This document shows, one piece after another, positions 1-9,015 of a DNA stretch of 47,989 nucleotides. Where the stretch lies: positions 244,831-292,819 of the forward strand of contig NZ_QXHU01000003.1 of the NCBI RefSeq assembly GCF_009663465.1, in the 5' to 3' direction. A program made the position numbers and the translations under genes. A model generated the notes under the pieces. That model was not told the origin of the DNA, did not search any database, and saw only the letters and a program-made list of their open reading frames with translations. This DNA is from Riemerella anatipestifer. Its GTDB lineage: Bacteria > Bacteroidota > Bacteroidia > Flavobacteriales > Weeksellaceae. Within the stretch, counting starts at the first letter, position 1. Every line of letters begins with the position of its first letter.

Positions 1-1
1 G

Positions 2-2743
2 ACTTTGGAAGTGGCTCCCAATGAGAGCCTTCCTAAAGAGCGAGCGAAGGGGCTTCTCATTCCCCGATTGACTTTGGAAGCCGTGTCCCATATGACCTTG
101 ACGCCCGACCAGCACTCGATGTTGGTGTTTGTGAAGGACGTGAACCCCACTGGCGGTATGGGAGGTGGCAAGATTACGGGGATTACCGATGTGGGGTATT
201 ATTACTACAGCCAAGAAACCCCTTCGGCTCCCGGAACTTGGGTCAAGCTGAATGTAGGCGTGCCTTTTAGTCTTCCTACTGGTACAGCGGACGGTCAGAT
301 TTTGACTTGGGACACCGCTACCAACCAATATGTTTGGCGGACTAAAACCACCCTTTACGAAGCCGACGGTACTTTGGCAACCGACCGTACGGTGTCGAAT
401 TTAGACCGCAAACTTACCATCACGGGCGATGCCCAAGTGTTGATTACGGGCGGTAACCGTTTGGGGCTTCGGGTGTCCGATGTCCACCCGTCGGCGGTAG
501 CACAGTTGGGTAAAGATTCGGGTGAAACGGGCGGTGTGTTGTTCCCTACCTTAGCCGAAGCCGAAAAAGCAAATATCACCTCTCCAAAAGAAGGGTTGAT
601 GATTTACAACAAAGACAAACATTGTTTGGAGATTTACACCCTTGGGGTGGGTTCGGTTCCCGAGTGGCGTTGCGTGTCAAACGCGGCGGTTAATGTCAGT
701 GTGTCGTTTGATGCCTTCGAGGGCAGTTATGTTACCACGCAAGCCTTCAATGCCGCCAATGTCGTTAAGTTTTCGGTCACCAACAACTCGTTTAACTCTG
801 TGGGACCGTTAGACTTTAGTGCTGCGGTAAGTTTAAACGGTACGCCTGCGGAGGTGGCTAATGGGCTTACAGTAGTAGGAGATTCTAATACAACGAATGT
901 AACCATTACCCCGGGGCAGTCGCGTGTGCTGACCTATAAACTCTCGGGAACCCCCACTGCAGCAGGGACACTCACGGCGAACTTCAGCCGTTTGGGCTTA
1001 TCGGGTAGTGGCAGCACGCAAGTGGTAACCGCCGCCGCCCCTACGCTGAAAACGATGACGTTTAACGCTTCTGGTTCTTGGATTAGAGGGAAGGCGATGG
1101 ATACAAACAACTATATCACCGTTGAAATTGAGAATACGGGTGGGGCAACGGCAAGTGGTCTCAACCTGTCTAATGCCATCAGCCTAAGCCAGCTTTCGGG
1201 CATTAGTGTCGTCCCTAACCAGCATTCTTCGGTAAGCATTGCGGGAAATACGACAAAAACCTTGCAGTACCAGTTGGCGGGGTTTTCGCCTTCGATAGGG
1301 ACATTAAAGGCGAGCTTTACGGCCAGTCCGGTGAGTGGTACGCAAACCGCCAATCAGGTGTTTGAGCAGTTTGCCAATGCGACTTCCAGCAATTTAACCG
1401 TTAATGGGACTTATGTGGTAGGCGTAGGCAGCAACGGCAGCCGTACAGTACAGGTAACGCTTCAGAACAATAACAATTATGCCCTCAATAACTTGGATTT
1501 GAGCAATGCCATCAGCATTTCCAACGGTTTGGGCATCAATGGGAGTAGCAACAGCAGCGTAACCCTCCCCGCTAACCAGTCGCTTACGCTGACGTATCCA
1601 GTAACGGGGACACCAACAGCTCCCGGTACTGCCACGGCGACCTTTAGTTCGGCACCGTTTGCGACCCTAACCACTAATTTTAACATCAGTGCAGCCACGG
1701 CGACTTTGGGTCCAGTAAAAGACCAGTTGATTGTGGCTTTAAACTACAATGGTCAAAAGTACCATTCGCCAGCCACTGGTATTCCGAACGGTTACGAGTT
1801 TGAGGTGAAAATCCCTTACACCAATGCCAACCCGACCAACGGCAGTTATTCGGCTTACGAGCAGATTTTGCCGCTCCAGAACGATACGGGAGGCACCCAG
1901 AACTTCAAGTTGTACTATCCTGCGGGGACTTTGGCGGGAGCAAGTGGAACGATTACGGCGAAGTTGCGAAATGTGTCGGGTAGCCCTTTCAAAGCGAAAA
2001 CTTATGGTCCTGACGGTCAGCAGTACAATCTGATTTCGGGGGCATCAGCTTACACCATCACCTTTAATGGGAATATCTCCAGTACACCGTTTGGGGTAAA
2101 AGCCATCGGCGGGATTCCGGATAAGAAGTTTGGGGTGCAGACTAACGGAAGATTAGAGCATCAGTTTGTCTATATTCCTATAACGGGGAGTGATGGTAGA
2201 ACTTGGCTCAATAATAACCTTGGGGCGGACTATGCTAACCTCAATTCTCCCGTTTTTAATCCTGTGCAACAAGCCACCAGTTTGGCGGATAAGAATGCTT
2301 ATGGTTCTCACTTCCAGTGGGGGCGTGATGCTGACGGGCACGAGTTGGTAACTTACCCAACGGCAACCACAGGGAATAGAGTAAACCCAAGTATCCCGTT
2401 GTATGATAATGCCCAGTTGCAGACTTATACTAACCCTTGTCCTGATGGCTATCACGTGCCTACTAAAGCAGAGTGGGAGGCTTACCAGAATTTGCTTACC
2501 TCCAAGAATGGGGCAGGTTGGTTTGCAGACCCTTTAAAGCTCACCTATGCTGGGGACTTGAGTAGTAGTGGCGGTTGGAATCCTGCTCCGGGAGCCTATA
2601 GCGGCTGGTGCTGGTCGTCTTCTCCTAATAGCAGTAACTACTCTTGGTACTTGTACTTCGATGATGGCAGCAGCAGCACGAACAACAGCAGCTACGGCGG
2701 CAGTCGTTACTGGGGGCGCCCGCTCCGCTGTCTTCAGGATTAG
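2..2743 (+). CDS. Large surface-type protein with Ig-like repeats and C-terminal FISUMP/lectin-like domain (5' partial)
   Basis: The frame is open to the window's left edge. Its first visible residues (TLEVAPNES..GLLIPRLT) match the region just after the signal peptide in Bacteroidota surface proteins, so only a short N-terminus is missing. Three related segments of about 110 residues follow (roughly residues 230-345, 350-455, 460-560), each with an 'N..L.LSNAIS' core and an 'L.Y...G.P..AGT' end, which suggests Ig-like beta domains. The last 190 residues have the FISUMP (Fibrobacter succinogenes major paralogous) pattern: WLNNNLGADY, CPDGYHVPTKAEWE, WSSSPN and a terminal RPLRCLQD, a C-type-lectin-like fold. 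The C-terminal 45 residues are rich in Ser, Asn, Tyr and Gly. It is probably secreted or cell-surface; the ligand is unknown. GC is clearly higher than in most of the window. Confidence 0.8.
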   Translation, partial: TLEVAPNESLPKERAKGLLIPRLTLEAVSHMTLTPDQHSMLVFVKDVNPTGGMGGGKITGITDVGYYYYSQETPSAPGTWVKLNVGVPFSLPTGTADGQILTWDTATNQYVWRTKTTLYEADGTLATDRTVSNLDRKLTITGDAQVLITGGNRLGLRVSDVHPSAVAQLGKDSGETGGVLFPTLAEAEKANITSPKEGLMIYNKDKHCLEIYTLGVGSVPEWRCVSNAAVNVSVSFDAFEGSYVTTQAFNAANVVKFSVTNNSFNSVGPLDFSAAVSLNGTPAEVANGLTVVGDSNTTNVTITPGQSRVLTYKLSGTPTAAGTLTANFSRLGLSGSGSTQVVTAAAPTLKTMTFNASGSWIRGKAMDTNNYITVEIENTGGATASGLNLSNAISLSQLSGISVVPNQHSSVSIAGNTTKTLQYQLAGFSPSIGTLKASFTASPVSGTQTANQVFEQFANATSSNLTVNGTYVVGVGSNGSRTVQVTLQNNNNYALNNLDLSNAISISNGLGINGSSNSSVTLPANQSLTLTYPVTGTPTAPGTATATFSSAPFATLTTNFNISAATATLGPVKDQLIVALNYNGQKYHSPATGIPNGYEFEVKIPYTNANPTNGSYSAYEQILPLQNDTGGTQNFKLYYPAGTLAGASGTITAKLRNVSGSPFKAKTYGPDGQQYNLISGASAYTITFNGNISSTPFGVKAIGGIPDKKFGVQTNGRLEHQFVYIPITGSDGRTWLNNNLGADYANLNSPVFNPVQQATSLADKNAYGSHFQWGRDADGHELVTYPTATTGNRVNPSIPLYDNAQLQTYTNPCPDGYHVPTKAEWEAYQNLLTSKNGAGWFADPLKLTYAGDLSSSGGWNPAPGAYSGWCWSSSPNSSNYSWYLYFDDGSSSTNNSSYGGSRYWGRPLRCLQD

Positions 2744-2803
2744 CCAATCTTATAAATTAGACTTTATTATAAAAAATGTTCAACCTTTAAAAATAGATAT
2801 GTT

Positions 2804-3523
2804 ATGAATACTTTAAAAGCGTGGTTGCGTCCCAACCTACTCACGAAAGACGACCCTAACGATTTTGTAGCCGTGCCTCTCTTAGGCGGTAGCCTCGGCA
2901 TTACAGAAATCATAGATGCCCTTAAAAAAGAGGGTATGGAGATAAAAACCGAAACGGCGGTAGATATTATCACTCGTTTTAATCGCAAAGCCTCGGAGTT
3001 GGTACTCAATGGCTATAGCGTAAATACTGGACTGGTGTATATGCGTCCTGCCATTAAAGGTGTGTTTTACGATAAAACTTGGGATAAGGAGAAGCATTCC
3101 GTTTACGTCAATGTAAACCAAGGCACCGACCTAAGAAAAGCTGCCAACGATACCAAAGTGGAAATCCTCGGCGAGCAGTCTAGCCCAATGAGCGTGTTCA
3201 GCATTACCGACAAAGCCACAGGCAAAGCAGACGGCACGCTTACCAAAGGCAAAAACGCCGAAATCAAAGGCACTTATATTAAAATAGACGGCGACAATCC
3301 TAAGAACGGTATCGTCTTCAAAAACTTAGACACTCAAAACGAGGTGAAGCTAACCAAAGACGATATTGTGCTTAACGAGCCATCAAGGGTGCTTATCCTT
3401 GTGCCTTCGGATTTAGAAGCAGGGAATTATGAGCTAAGCATCACCACGCAATACAGCAATGGTAAAACGCTACTCAAAGAGCCTCGCACCGAAACGCTAA
3501 GCACACCTATTACTATTGTGTAG
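2804..3523 (+). CDS. HU-like DNA-binding / DUF4469 domain protein
   Basis: This 239-residue protein starts 60 bases after the surface-protein gene on the same strand. The first ~125 residues resemble the Bacteroidota HU-like (IHF/HU fold) domain: 'ITEIIDALKKEGMEIKTETAVDIITRFNRKASELVLNGYSV' followed by a 'G.VYMRPAIKGVF' strand. The remainder (~130-239) looks like the C-terminal beta-domain called DUF4469, ending in 'LVPSDLEAGNYELSITTQYS'. Proteins of this build are common in Bacteroidota and usually have no known role. There is no signal peptide. Codon use is like the preceding gene and unlike those downstream. Confidence 0.75.
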   Translation: MNTLKAWLRPNLLTKDDPNDFVAVPLLGGSLGITEIIDALKKEGMEIKTETAVDIITRFNRKASELVLNGYSVNTGLVYMRPAIKGVFYDKTWDKEKHSVYVNVNQGTDLRKAANDTKVEILGEQSSPMSVFSITDKATGKADGTLTKGKNAEIKGTYIKIDGDNPKNGIVFKNLDTQNEVKLTKDDIVLNEPSRVLILVPSDLEAGNYELSITTQYSNGKTLLKEPRTETLSTPITIV

Positions 3524-3550
3524 AGTGTTTTTAGCATTTCTGAATAACGG

Positions 3551-3836
3551 CTGCCCTCCCTTAGTACTAAGGGAGGGCAGTCCCCTTATAAGGGGAAGGC
3601 ACCTCACTGCCTAAGGCGAAGCCTCTTCCCTCGGTAAGGGGAAGCCCGTTCGCTCGTACGAGCGAACGGGCTTCCGTTTGGGGCAAGACAATCCCCCTCC
3701 AAATAAAATGAAATGCCAACATTCCAACGGATAAGGTCAATGGGGTGCTATTATCACCTCCGTTCTGCCTTACCGAGCAGAGAGGTCCTGCCTTATCTAG
3801 CAGAGGTGTTCTGCTCGTACGAGCAGAACACCTCTG
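3551..3836. repeat. Cluster of perfect palindromes in a 396-bp gene-free stretch
   Basis: Between 3524 and 3919 I see no convincing gene. Instead there are perfect palindromes with no spacer: 3551-3580 (30 nt, centre TTAGTACTAA), 3581-3596 (16 nt, centre TTATAA), 3640-3675 (36 nt) and 3801-3836 (36 nt). The two 36-nt palindromes share the centre GCTCGTACGAGC but have unrelated arms. Between 3762 and 3800 are two imperfect relatives (TCTGCCTTACCGAGCAGA and CCTGCCTTATCTAGCAGAGG). The function is unknown; dispersed repeat, protein-binding sites or RNA hairpins are all possible. Confidence 0.75.
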
Positions 3837-3863
3837 ACAACAGGGGTATACCATAAGACTTCT

Positions 3864-3901
3864 ATACAAAAGCCTCCAAAGTTATTTGGAGGCTTTTGTA
3901 T
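3864..3901. terminator. Bidirectional intrinsic terminator
   Basis: An 18-bp perfect stem around the loop GTTA (AGCCTCCAAA / TTTGGAGGCT flanked by A and T runs). It lies just downstream of the alkaline phosphatase stop on the minus strand and can also stop plus-strand readthrough from the palindrome region. Confidence 0.85.
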
Positions 3902-3919
3902 CATTAAATAAAAACACGA

Positions 3920-5332
3920 CTAAAACTTATTTTCTACTTCGGCAGCGTCTAATAAGAATGTGTGTATATCTGTATTTCTCATCAGTGGTTTTAGACGCTC
4001 GCTTCCTGGTCCAAACATCGCAAGTTCTGTATAGTCCGAGGAGTGGTCCATACTTATCCACCCCACAGAGGTATAGTCTTTTTGCATCTCGGAAAGGAGC
4101 TTAAATGGCAAGTGACGAGGGTTATACAAACCATCTTCTTGCTTTGCTTTAGAGTAGTAAGATAATAGCTGCTTCGCTTGGTCATCAGACAACACCATAT
4201 CTCCACACGCCTTGGCTATTCTCTCTTTAACGAAAGACACAGAGCTATCAGGCTGTATCCCTTGCAATATCCATTCGTTAGAGTTTTTAAAGTTTTGTAT
4301 ATGGTCAAAATTATCATTACAAGTCTTACCATAGATAAGCCCTGGGTTGGCATTTCCGTGGTCAGAAGTAAGCACCACCAAAGTATTGCCGTCTTTCTTT
4401 GCAAAATCCATAGCGACCTTCACCGCCTCATCAAAAGCCAACTGGTCGTATAGCAGAGCCGCCACATCATTGCCGTGTGCCGCCCAGTCCACCTTACCGC
4501 CTTCTACTTGCATTACAAAGCCTTTAGGGTGGTCTTTCATCTGCGATATAGCCTTCTCCGTCATCTCTGCTAGAGTAGGGATATTGGCTTTCATTTTATC
4601 ACAGCTATTATGGTCTACGGTATAGGGCAACGCCTCCTCATCAAAAGTACCTAGGATAGGTTTATTTTTAGGAGCAGATAACATTTCTGCTTTGTTTTTC
4701 ACCACTGTATAACCTTTAGAACGGAACTTAGCATCTAAGTCTACGGCGTCTTTTCTTTTATCTGCTTCAAAATATTTAGCCCCACCTCCCATCATTACAT
4801 CAAAACCTAAATCTAAATAGTCTACCGCAATATCCTCCATTGCACTTCTCTTTTTAGAAGTTACACAAAACCCCGCTGGTGTAGCGTGGTTGATAGGAAC
4901 TGTAGTTACACAACCTACCTTTTTACCTGCCTTTTTAAACTTTTGGAGTATCGGCATATTTTCTTTTCCATCTGGGCTAATGTTAAGGCTCCCGTTATTT
5001 ACACGCACTCCCCCACCCCACGAAGAACTTGCCGCCGCAGAATCGGTAACAATAGAACTCGCCGATGCCATATCCATTACTGCTCTTTGTACCAAATTAT
5101 TCTCATACAGACCCAGCCAATGGGAAGCTCTACCTAGTTTTCTCCTAGAGTAGATATCTGCCATATGTAGGGTACCTACACTCATACCATCACTCACCAT
5201 AAAGATGATGTTTTTGGCTTTTTTCCCTCTAAACTCTTCTTTTATTGTATTGGCTTTTAAACCAAATGGGCTGATAAGCAGACCTCCCAAAGCCGCTATA
5301 GACCCACTCTTTAAAAAATCTCTTCTTTTCAT
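3920..5332 (-). CDS. phoA: Alkaline phosphatase, PhoA family, Tat-exported
   Basis: A 470-residue protein that hydrolyses phosphate monoesters outside the cytoplasm. It begins with KRRDFLK followed by a hydrophobic stretch, a twin-arginine signal. Family landmarks are in order: metal ligand Asp48 in MVSDGM, nucleophile Ser98 in TDSAAAS, the QVEGGKVDWAAHGND segment with Asp and His ligands, TSDHGN, and MDHSSDYTE near the C-terminus. Length is normal for the family. It is a single-gene unit with a terminator downstream (3864-3901). Flavobacterial homologues supply phosphate by degrading organic phosphate; no clear Pho-box was identified. Confidence 0.92.
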   Translation of the reverse strand: MKRRDFLKSGSIAALGGLLISPFGLKANTIKEEFRGKKAKNIIFMVSDGMSVGTLHMADIYSRRKLGRASHWLGLYENNLVQRAVMDMASASSIVTDSAAASSSWGGGVRVNNGSLNISPDGKENMPILQKFKKAGKKVGCVTTVPINHATPAGFCVTSKKRSAMEDIAVDYLDLGFDVMMGGGAKYFEADKRKDAVDLDAKFRSKGYTVVKNKAEMLSAPKNKPILGTFDEEALPYTVDHNSCDKMKANIPTLAEMTEKAISQMKDHPKGFVMQVEGGKVDWAAHGNDVAALLYDQLAFDEAVKVAMDFAKKDGNTLVVLTSDHGNANPGLIYGKTCNDNFDHIQNFKNSNEWILQGIQPDSSVSFVKERIAKACGDMVLSDDQAKQLLSYYSKAKQEDGLYNPRHLPFKLLSEMQKDYTSVGWISMDHSSDYTELAMFGPGSERLKPLMRNTDIHTFLLDAAEVENKF

Positions 5333-5480
5333 TTTTTAAAACCTTATAGGGGCAAATATAGGACTTATATCTTATACCATTGTAAACTTAAAGTTAAAAA
5401 AACAAGCGCCTCCTCCTCTTTTATAGTTTAGTTTCCTCTCGTTATTCACTAACTTTGTGTTTCGTAAATACTAACTAAAT

Positions 5481-6749
5481 ATGACTGTAACAAATGCCGC
5501 AATCATCATAATAGGTGATGAAGTTTTAGCTGGAAATACCATTGATACCAATTCTAACTTTATTGCTAAAGAACTTCATAATATAGGGATTAAAGTCGCC
5601 GAAATCTTTACCATTTCAGATGATGCCGACTGCATTAAACAGGCTTTAAATGATGCCTTCAAAATCACCAACCTCGTGATAACCACAGGCGGTCTAGGAC
5701 CTACCAAAGACGACAAAACGAAAAAAGCCATTGCTCACTTTTTTGATGATAACCTCATCACAGACCCCAAAACTTTGGCTCATCTGGAGCAAATTTTAAT
5801 CAAACGAAACAGAGTGCATCTCTTTGATATTAACCGCCCACAGGCAGAAATACCCTCAAAAGCCAAAGTCATACAAAATCATAACGGTACCGCCCCTTGC
5901 CTAATGATGGAAGAAAACGGCAAGATGGTCTTTGTGCTCCCTGGTGTGCCTTATGAAGTGAAACCTTTAATTAAAGACCAAATTATTCCGCTACTAGCTG
6001 AAAGGTTTTCTTTATCACATATAGTAGTAAGAATCATCTCCGTGGTTGATTTCCCCGAAAGTCTTTTAGCCCAAACCATAGAAGATTGGGAAAACCATCT
6101 GCCCGAAAACATAAAACTAGCCTACCTCCCCATAGGAAACAGAGTGAAGCTAAAACTCACCGCCATTGGGAATAATAAAACCGATTTAGAAGCCCAACTC
6201 AACCATATTATAGAACCGCTAAAACCTTTAATCCAAGACAAAGTCATTTCTTGGGATAACGAGGATATAGCGTCTATCCTTAAATTTATTCTTACCCAAA
6301 GAGGACTTAGCATCTCTTCTGCCGAAAGCTGTACTGGCGGTGGTATTTCAAGGTTAATCACCTCTATATCGGGCAGCTCTGCCTACTTTCAAGGAGGCAT
6401 TACTGCCTATGCGGTCAATCAAAAAATCAATATTTTAAAAGTTCCCGAACAACTGATAAACCAGCACACAGTAGTTTCGGAACAAGTAGCCGAAGCAATG
6501 GCGAGAGGTTGTCAAGAATTATTTAAAACGGACATTTCTATCTCTACCACAGGCGTTGCAGGCCCACAAACCGACCAATATCAAAATGAAATAGGCTCTG
6601 TGTATTATTCCGTAAGAGTAAAAAACAAAAGCTACAACTACCATTTGCACCTACCTCATCTAGATAGAGAGGACTTTATGAACTTCGTTTCTCAAAGAGT
6701 TTTACAGTCTATTGTAGAAGTTCTTATTTTTAATCCCAATGAACCTTAA
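5481..6749 (+). CDS. cinA: CinA: competence/damage-inducible protein with nicotinamide-nucleotide amidase domain
   Basis: This 422-residue protein has both CinA domains. Residues 1-170 form the MoaB/MogA-like (COG1058) domain, with 'IIIGDEVLAGNTIDTNS' and 'VITTGGLGPTKDD'. About 260-415 form the PncC domain, with catalytic Ser in 'SSAESCTGGGIS' and 'SISTTGVAGP'. PncC deamidates nicotinamide mononucleotide in NAD recycling and the N-terminal domain is linked to ADP-ribose pyrophosphatase activity. The start ATG follows a TAACTTTG -7-like element at 5450-5457. It stands alone, divergent from phoA. Confidence 0.92.
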   Translation: MTVTNAAIIIIGDEVLAGNTIDTNSNFIAKELHNIGIKVAEIFTISDDADCIKQALNDAFKITNLVITTGGLGPTKDDKTKKAIAHFFDDNLITDPKTLAHLEQILIKRNRVHLFDINRPQAEIPSKAKVIQNHNGTAPCLMMEENGKMVFVLPGVPYEVKPLIKDQIIPLLAERFSLSHIVVRIISVVDFPESLLAQTIEDWENHLPENIKLAYLPIGNRVKLKLTAIGNNKTDLEAQLNHIIEPLKPLIQDKVISWDNEDIASILKFILTQRGLSISSAESCTGGGISRLITSISGSSAYFQGGITAYAVNQKINILKVPEQLINQHTVVSEQVAEAMARGCQELFKTDISISTTGVAGPQTDQYQNEIGSVYYSVRVKNKSYNYHLHLPHLDREDFMNFVSQRVLQSIVEVLIFNPNEP

Positions 6750-6843
6750 ACACTTTTTAACAAAAAAATTGTAGCTTTGTAGAGTCAGTCTAAAAACTGT
6801 TGTAAAATAAGTTAAAAATAAACGACAAAAATATCTATTCAAA

Positions 6844-8916
6844 ATGAAGAAAATTACATTAAGCCTATTGGCTCTTTCTGGAGCGTTAGCTTTTCAGTCT
6901 TGCTCGGTAAATAAGAAAGTAGCTCACACAGAGCATGCTTCTCACGCTGGACATCACCACCACGAAGAACACGGGATTAGCCTAGAATATATGGATACCA
7001 ATGTTCGCCCTCAAGACGATTTCTACAATTTCGTAAATGGAGGTTGGATGCGTACGGCGGTTATTCCTTCGGATAAAGCCTCTTGGGGAAGTTTCAACGA
7101 ATTGCGTGAAAAAACAGACGAGGCGTCCCTTACCATTCTTAAAAATATCCTTTCTGAAACCTATGCCGAAGGTACTGAAGGTAAAAAAATACAAACCCTC
7201 TACGCTTCTTTTATGGATATGGATAAAAGAAATGCAGAAGGCATCAGCCCTATCAAAAATGATTTAGCTAAAATTGAGGCTATCAAAAACTTAGCAGACC
7301 TACAAACTTATCTTACTGCAGCAGTTCGCACAGGAGATAATCCTCTTTACAGTTGGTACGCCTACACCGACCTTAAAAACTCTAAGATGAACACCATCTA
7401 TCTAGGTGGACCTCGTCTAGGTTTAGGAAGAGATTACTATCAAAAAGAGAACGCAGAGAACACAAAAACACTCAACGAATACCAAAAGTATGTGGCTTCT
7501 CTATTAGATGTTTTAGGATATAAGAACTCTAACGATACCGCTAAAAAAATAGTAGATTTAGAGAAAACAATGGCAAAAACGCTACTTACCAACGAGGAAG
7601 GTAGAGATGCCAACAAACGCTACAACCCTAAAAACACTTCTGAATTGCCAAGTTTAGTGAAAAATGTAAACCTTTCTACTTATCTTAAAGAGGCTGGTGT
7701 AAACACAGATAGAGTCATTTTAGGAGAGTTAAGTTATTATCAAAACTTGGATAAATTCATCAACAGTGCTAATCTGCCTCTAATTAAAGATTATCTTAAA
7801 TTAAGATTACTTTCTAGCAATGCAGATAATTTAGATAAGAGATTAGACGACATCAGCTTCAATTTTTATAGCAAATACCTTCAAGGGCAAAAGGAGCAAA
7901 GAGCTATGGAAAAGAGAGGACTTAGCCTCATCAATGGCGTTCTTGGCGAAGCCTTCGGTAAGCTGTATGTAGATAAGTATTTCCCTGCTGAAGCTAAAAC
8001 AGAAATGGAAACGCTTATCAGCTACCTTAAAAAGTCTTACCAACATCACATAGAAAACTTAGACTGGATGTCTGCCGAAACTAAAGTTAAAGCGTTAGAC
8101 AAACTAAATAAATTCACTGTAAAAGTGGCTTATCCAGACAAATGGGAAGACTACTCTAAACTTAACTTCAATAACGGTTCTTCTCTTTATGACAACTTAA
8201 AGCAGGTATCACTTTGGGCTTACGAAAAAACTTTAGCAGAAAAAGTGAATAAACCTGTGGACAAATCTAAATGGGGAATGACACCACAAACCGTAAACGC
8301 TTACTACAACCCAACCAACAACGAGATTGTGTTCCCAGCAGCGATATTACAACCACCATTCTTCAACTTTAAGGCAGACCCTGCGGTTAATTTTGGAGGT
8401 ATTGGTGCAGTAATCGGTCACGAAATTTCTCACGGATTTGATGATGGTGGTTCTCGCTTTGATGGTGATGGAAACCTTAGCAACTGGTGGACAGATGCAG
8501 ACCGTAAAAACTTTGATATTAAAGTAAAACAACTGGCGGACCAATACAGCAAGTATGAGCCTGTAAAAGGAAGTTTCGTAAATGGAGTCTTCACTAGTGG
8601 AGAAAACATTGCAGACTTAGGTGGGGTAGCCATTGCTTATGATGCGTTAAAAATGTATCTTAAAGATAAAGGCAACCCAGGGGAAATCAGCGGTTACAAC
8701 CAAGACCAAAGGTTCTTTTTGAGCTGGGCTACCGTGTGGAGAACCAAATCTACCGAGCAATATATGATTAACCAAGTGAAAACCGACCCACACTCTCCAG
8801 GCTACTTCCGTAGTTTTGGACCGTTGGTAAATGTAGATGCTTGGTATGATGCCTTTAAAGTAGAAGCAAAAGACAAACACTACAAAAAACCAGAGGATAG
8901 AATTAAAATCTGGTAA
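6844..8916 (+). CDS. M13 family metallopeptidase (PepO/neprilysin type), lipoprotein
   Basis: A 690-residue zinc endopeptidase. The N-terminus is a lipoprotein signal (LALSGALAFQSC) followed by a His-rich stretch (HTEHASHAGHHHHEEHG). The M13 N-terminal domain begins 'DFYNFVNGGWM'. The catalytic site is HEISH at about residues 526-530 with the third ligand in GENIADLGG near 587. The C-terminus 'HYKKPEDRIKIW' is typical of the family, where it is CxxW in other members. It is probably anchored in a membrane and degrades peptides in the periplasm or outside. A strong terminator follows. Confidence 0.93.
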   Translation: MKKITLSLLALSGALAFQSCSVNKKVAHTEHASHAGHHHHEEHGISLEYMDTNVRPQDDFYNFVNGGWMRTAVIPSDKASWGSFNELREKTDEASLTILKNILSETYAEGTEGKKIQTLYASFMDMDKRNAEGISPIKNDLAKIEAIKNLADLQTYLTAAVRTGDNPLYSWYAYTDLKNSKMNTIYLGGPRLGLGRDYYQKENAENTKTLNEYQKYVASLLDVLGYKNSNDTAKKIVDLEKTMAKTLLTNEEGRDANKRYNPKNTSELPSLVKNVNLSTYLKEAGVNTDRVILGELSYYQNLDKFINSANLPLIKDYLKLRLLSSNADNLDKRLDDISFNFYSKYLQGQKEQRAMEKRGLSLINGVLGEAFGKLYVDKYFPAEAKTEMETLISYLKKSYQHHIENLDWMSAETKVKALDKLNKFTVKVAYPDKWEDYSKLNFNNGSSLYDNLKQVSLWAYEKTLAEKVNKPVDKSKWGMTPQTVNAYYNPTNNEIVFPAAILQPPFFNFKADPAVNFGGIGAVIGHEISHGFDDGGSRFDGDGNLSNWWTDADRKNFDIKVKQLADQYSKYEPVKGSFVNGVFTSGENIADLGGVAIAYDALKMYLKDKGNPGEISGYNQDQRFFLSWATVWRTKSTEQYMINQVKTDPHSPGYFRSFGPLVNVDAWYDAFKVEAKDKHYKKPEDRIKIW

Positions 8917-8937
8917 TAAAGTTTACAAAACGATGAG

Positions 8938-8975
8938 TGAGGCTATCTTTAATGAGGATAGCCTCATTTTTATTT
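8938..8975 (+). terminator. Intrinsic terminator after the M13 peptidase
   Basis: Stem TGAGGCTATC / GATAGCCTCA (8938-8947 and 8957-8966) followed by TTTTTATTT. Confidence 0.9.
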
Positions 8976-9003
8976 CTTAAAAGACACCTTCAAAAGAAAT
9001 CCT

Positions 9004-9011
9004 TATCTTTG
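9004..9011 (+). promoter_or_regulatory. Bacteroidota -7 element of pssA
   Basis: TATCTTTG lies only 4 bases before the pssA ATG at 9016. Since transcription starts about 6-8 bases after this element, the message is expected to be leaderless or nearly so. No clear -33 box is seen. Confidence 0.5.
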
Positions 9012-9015
9012 CTCT

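Noticed and set aside
3567-3869. 100-aa minus frame in the palindrome region
   Set aside because: Spans palindromes, no domain, and lies in non-coding type DNA.
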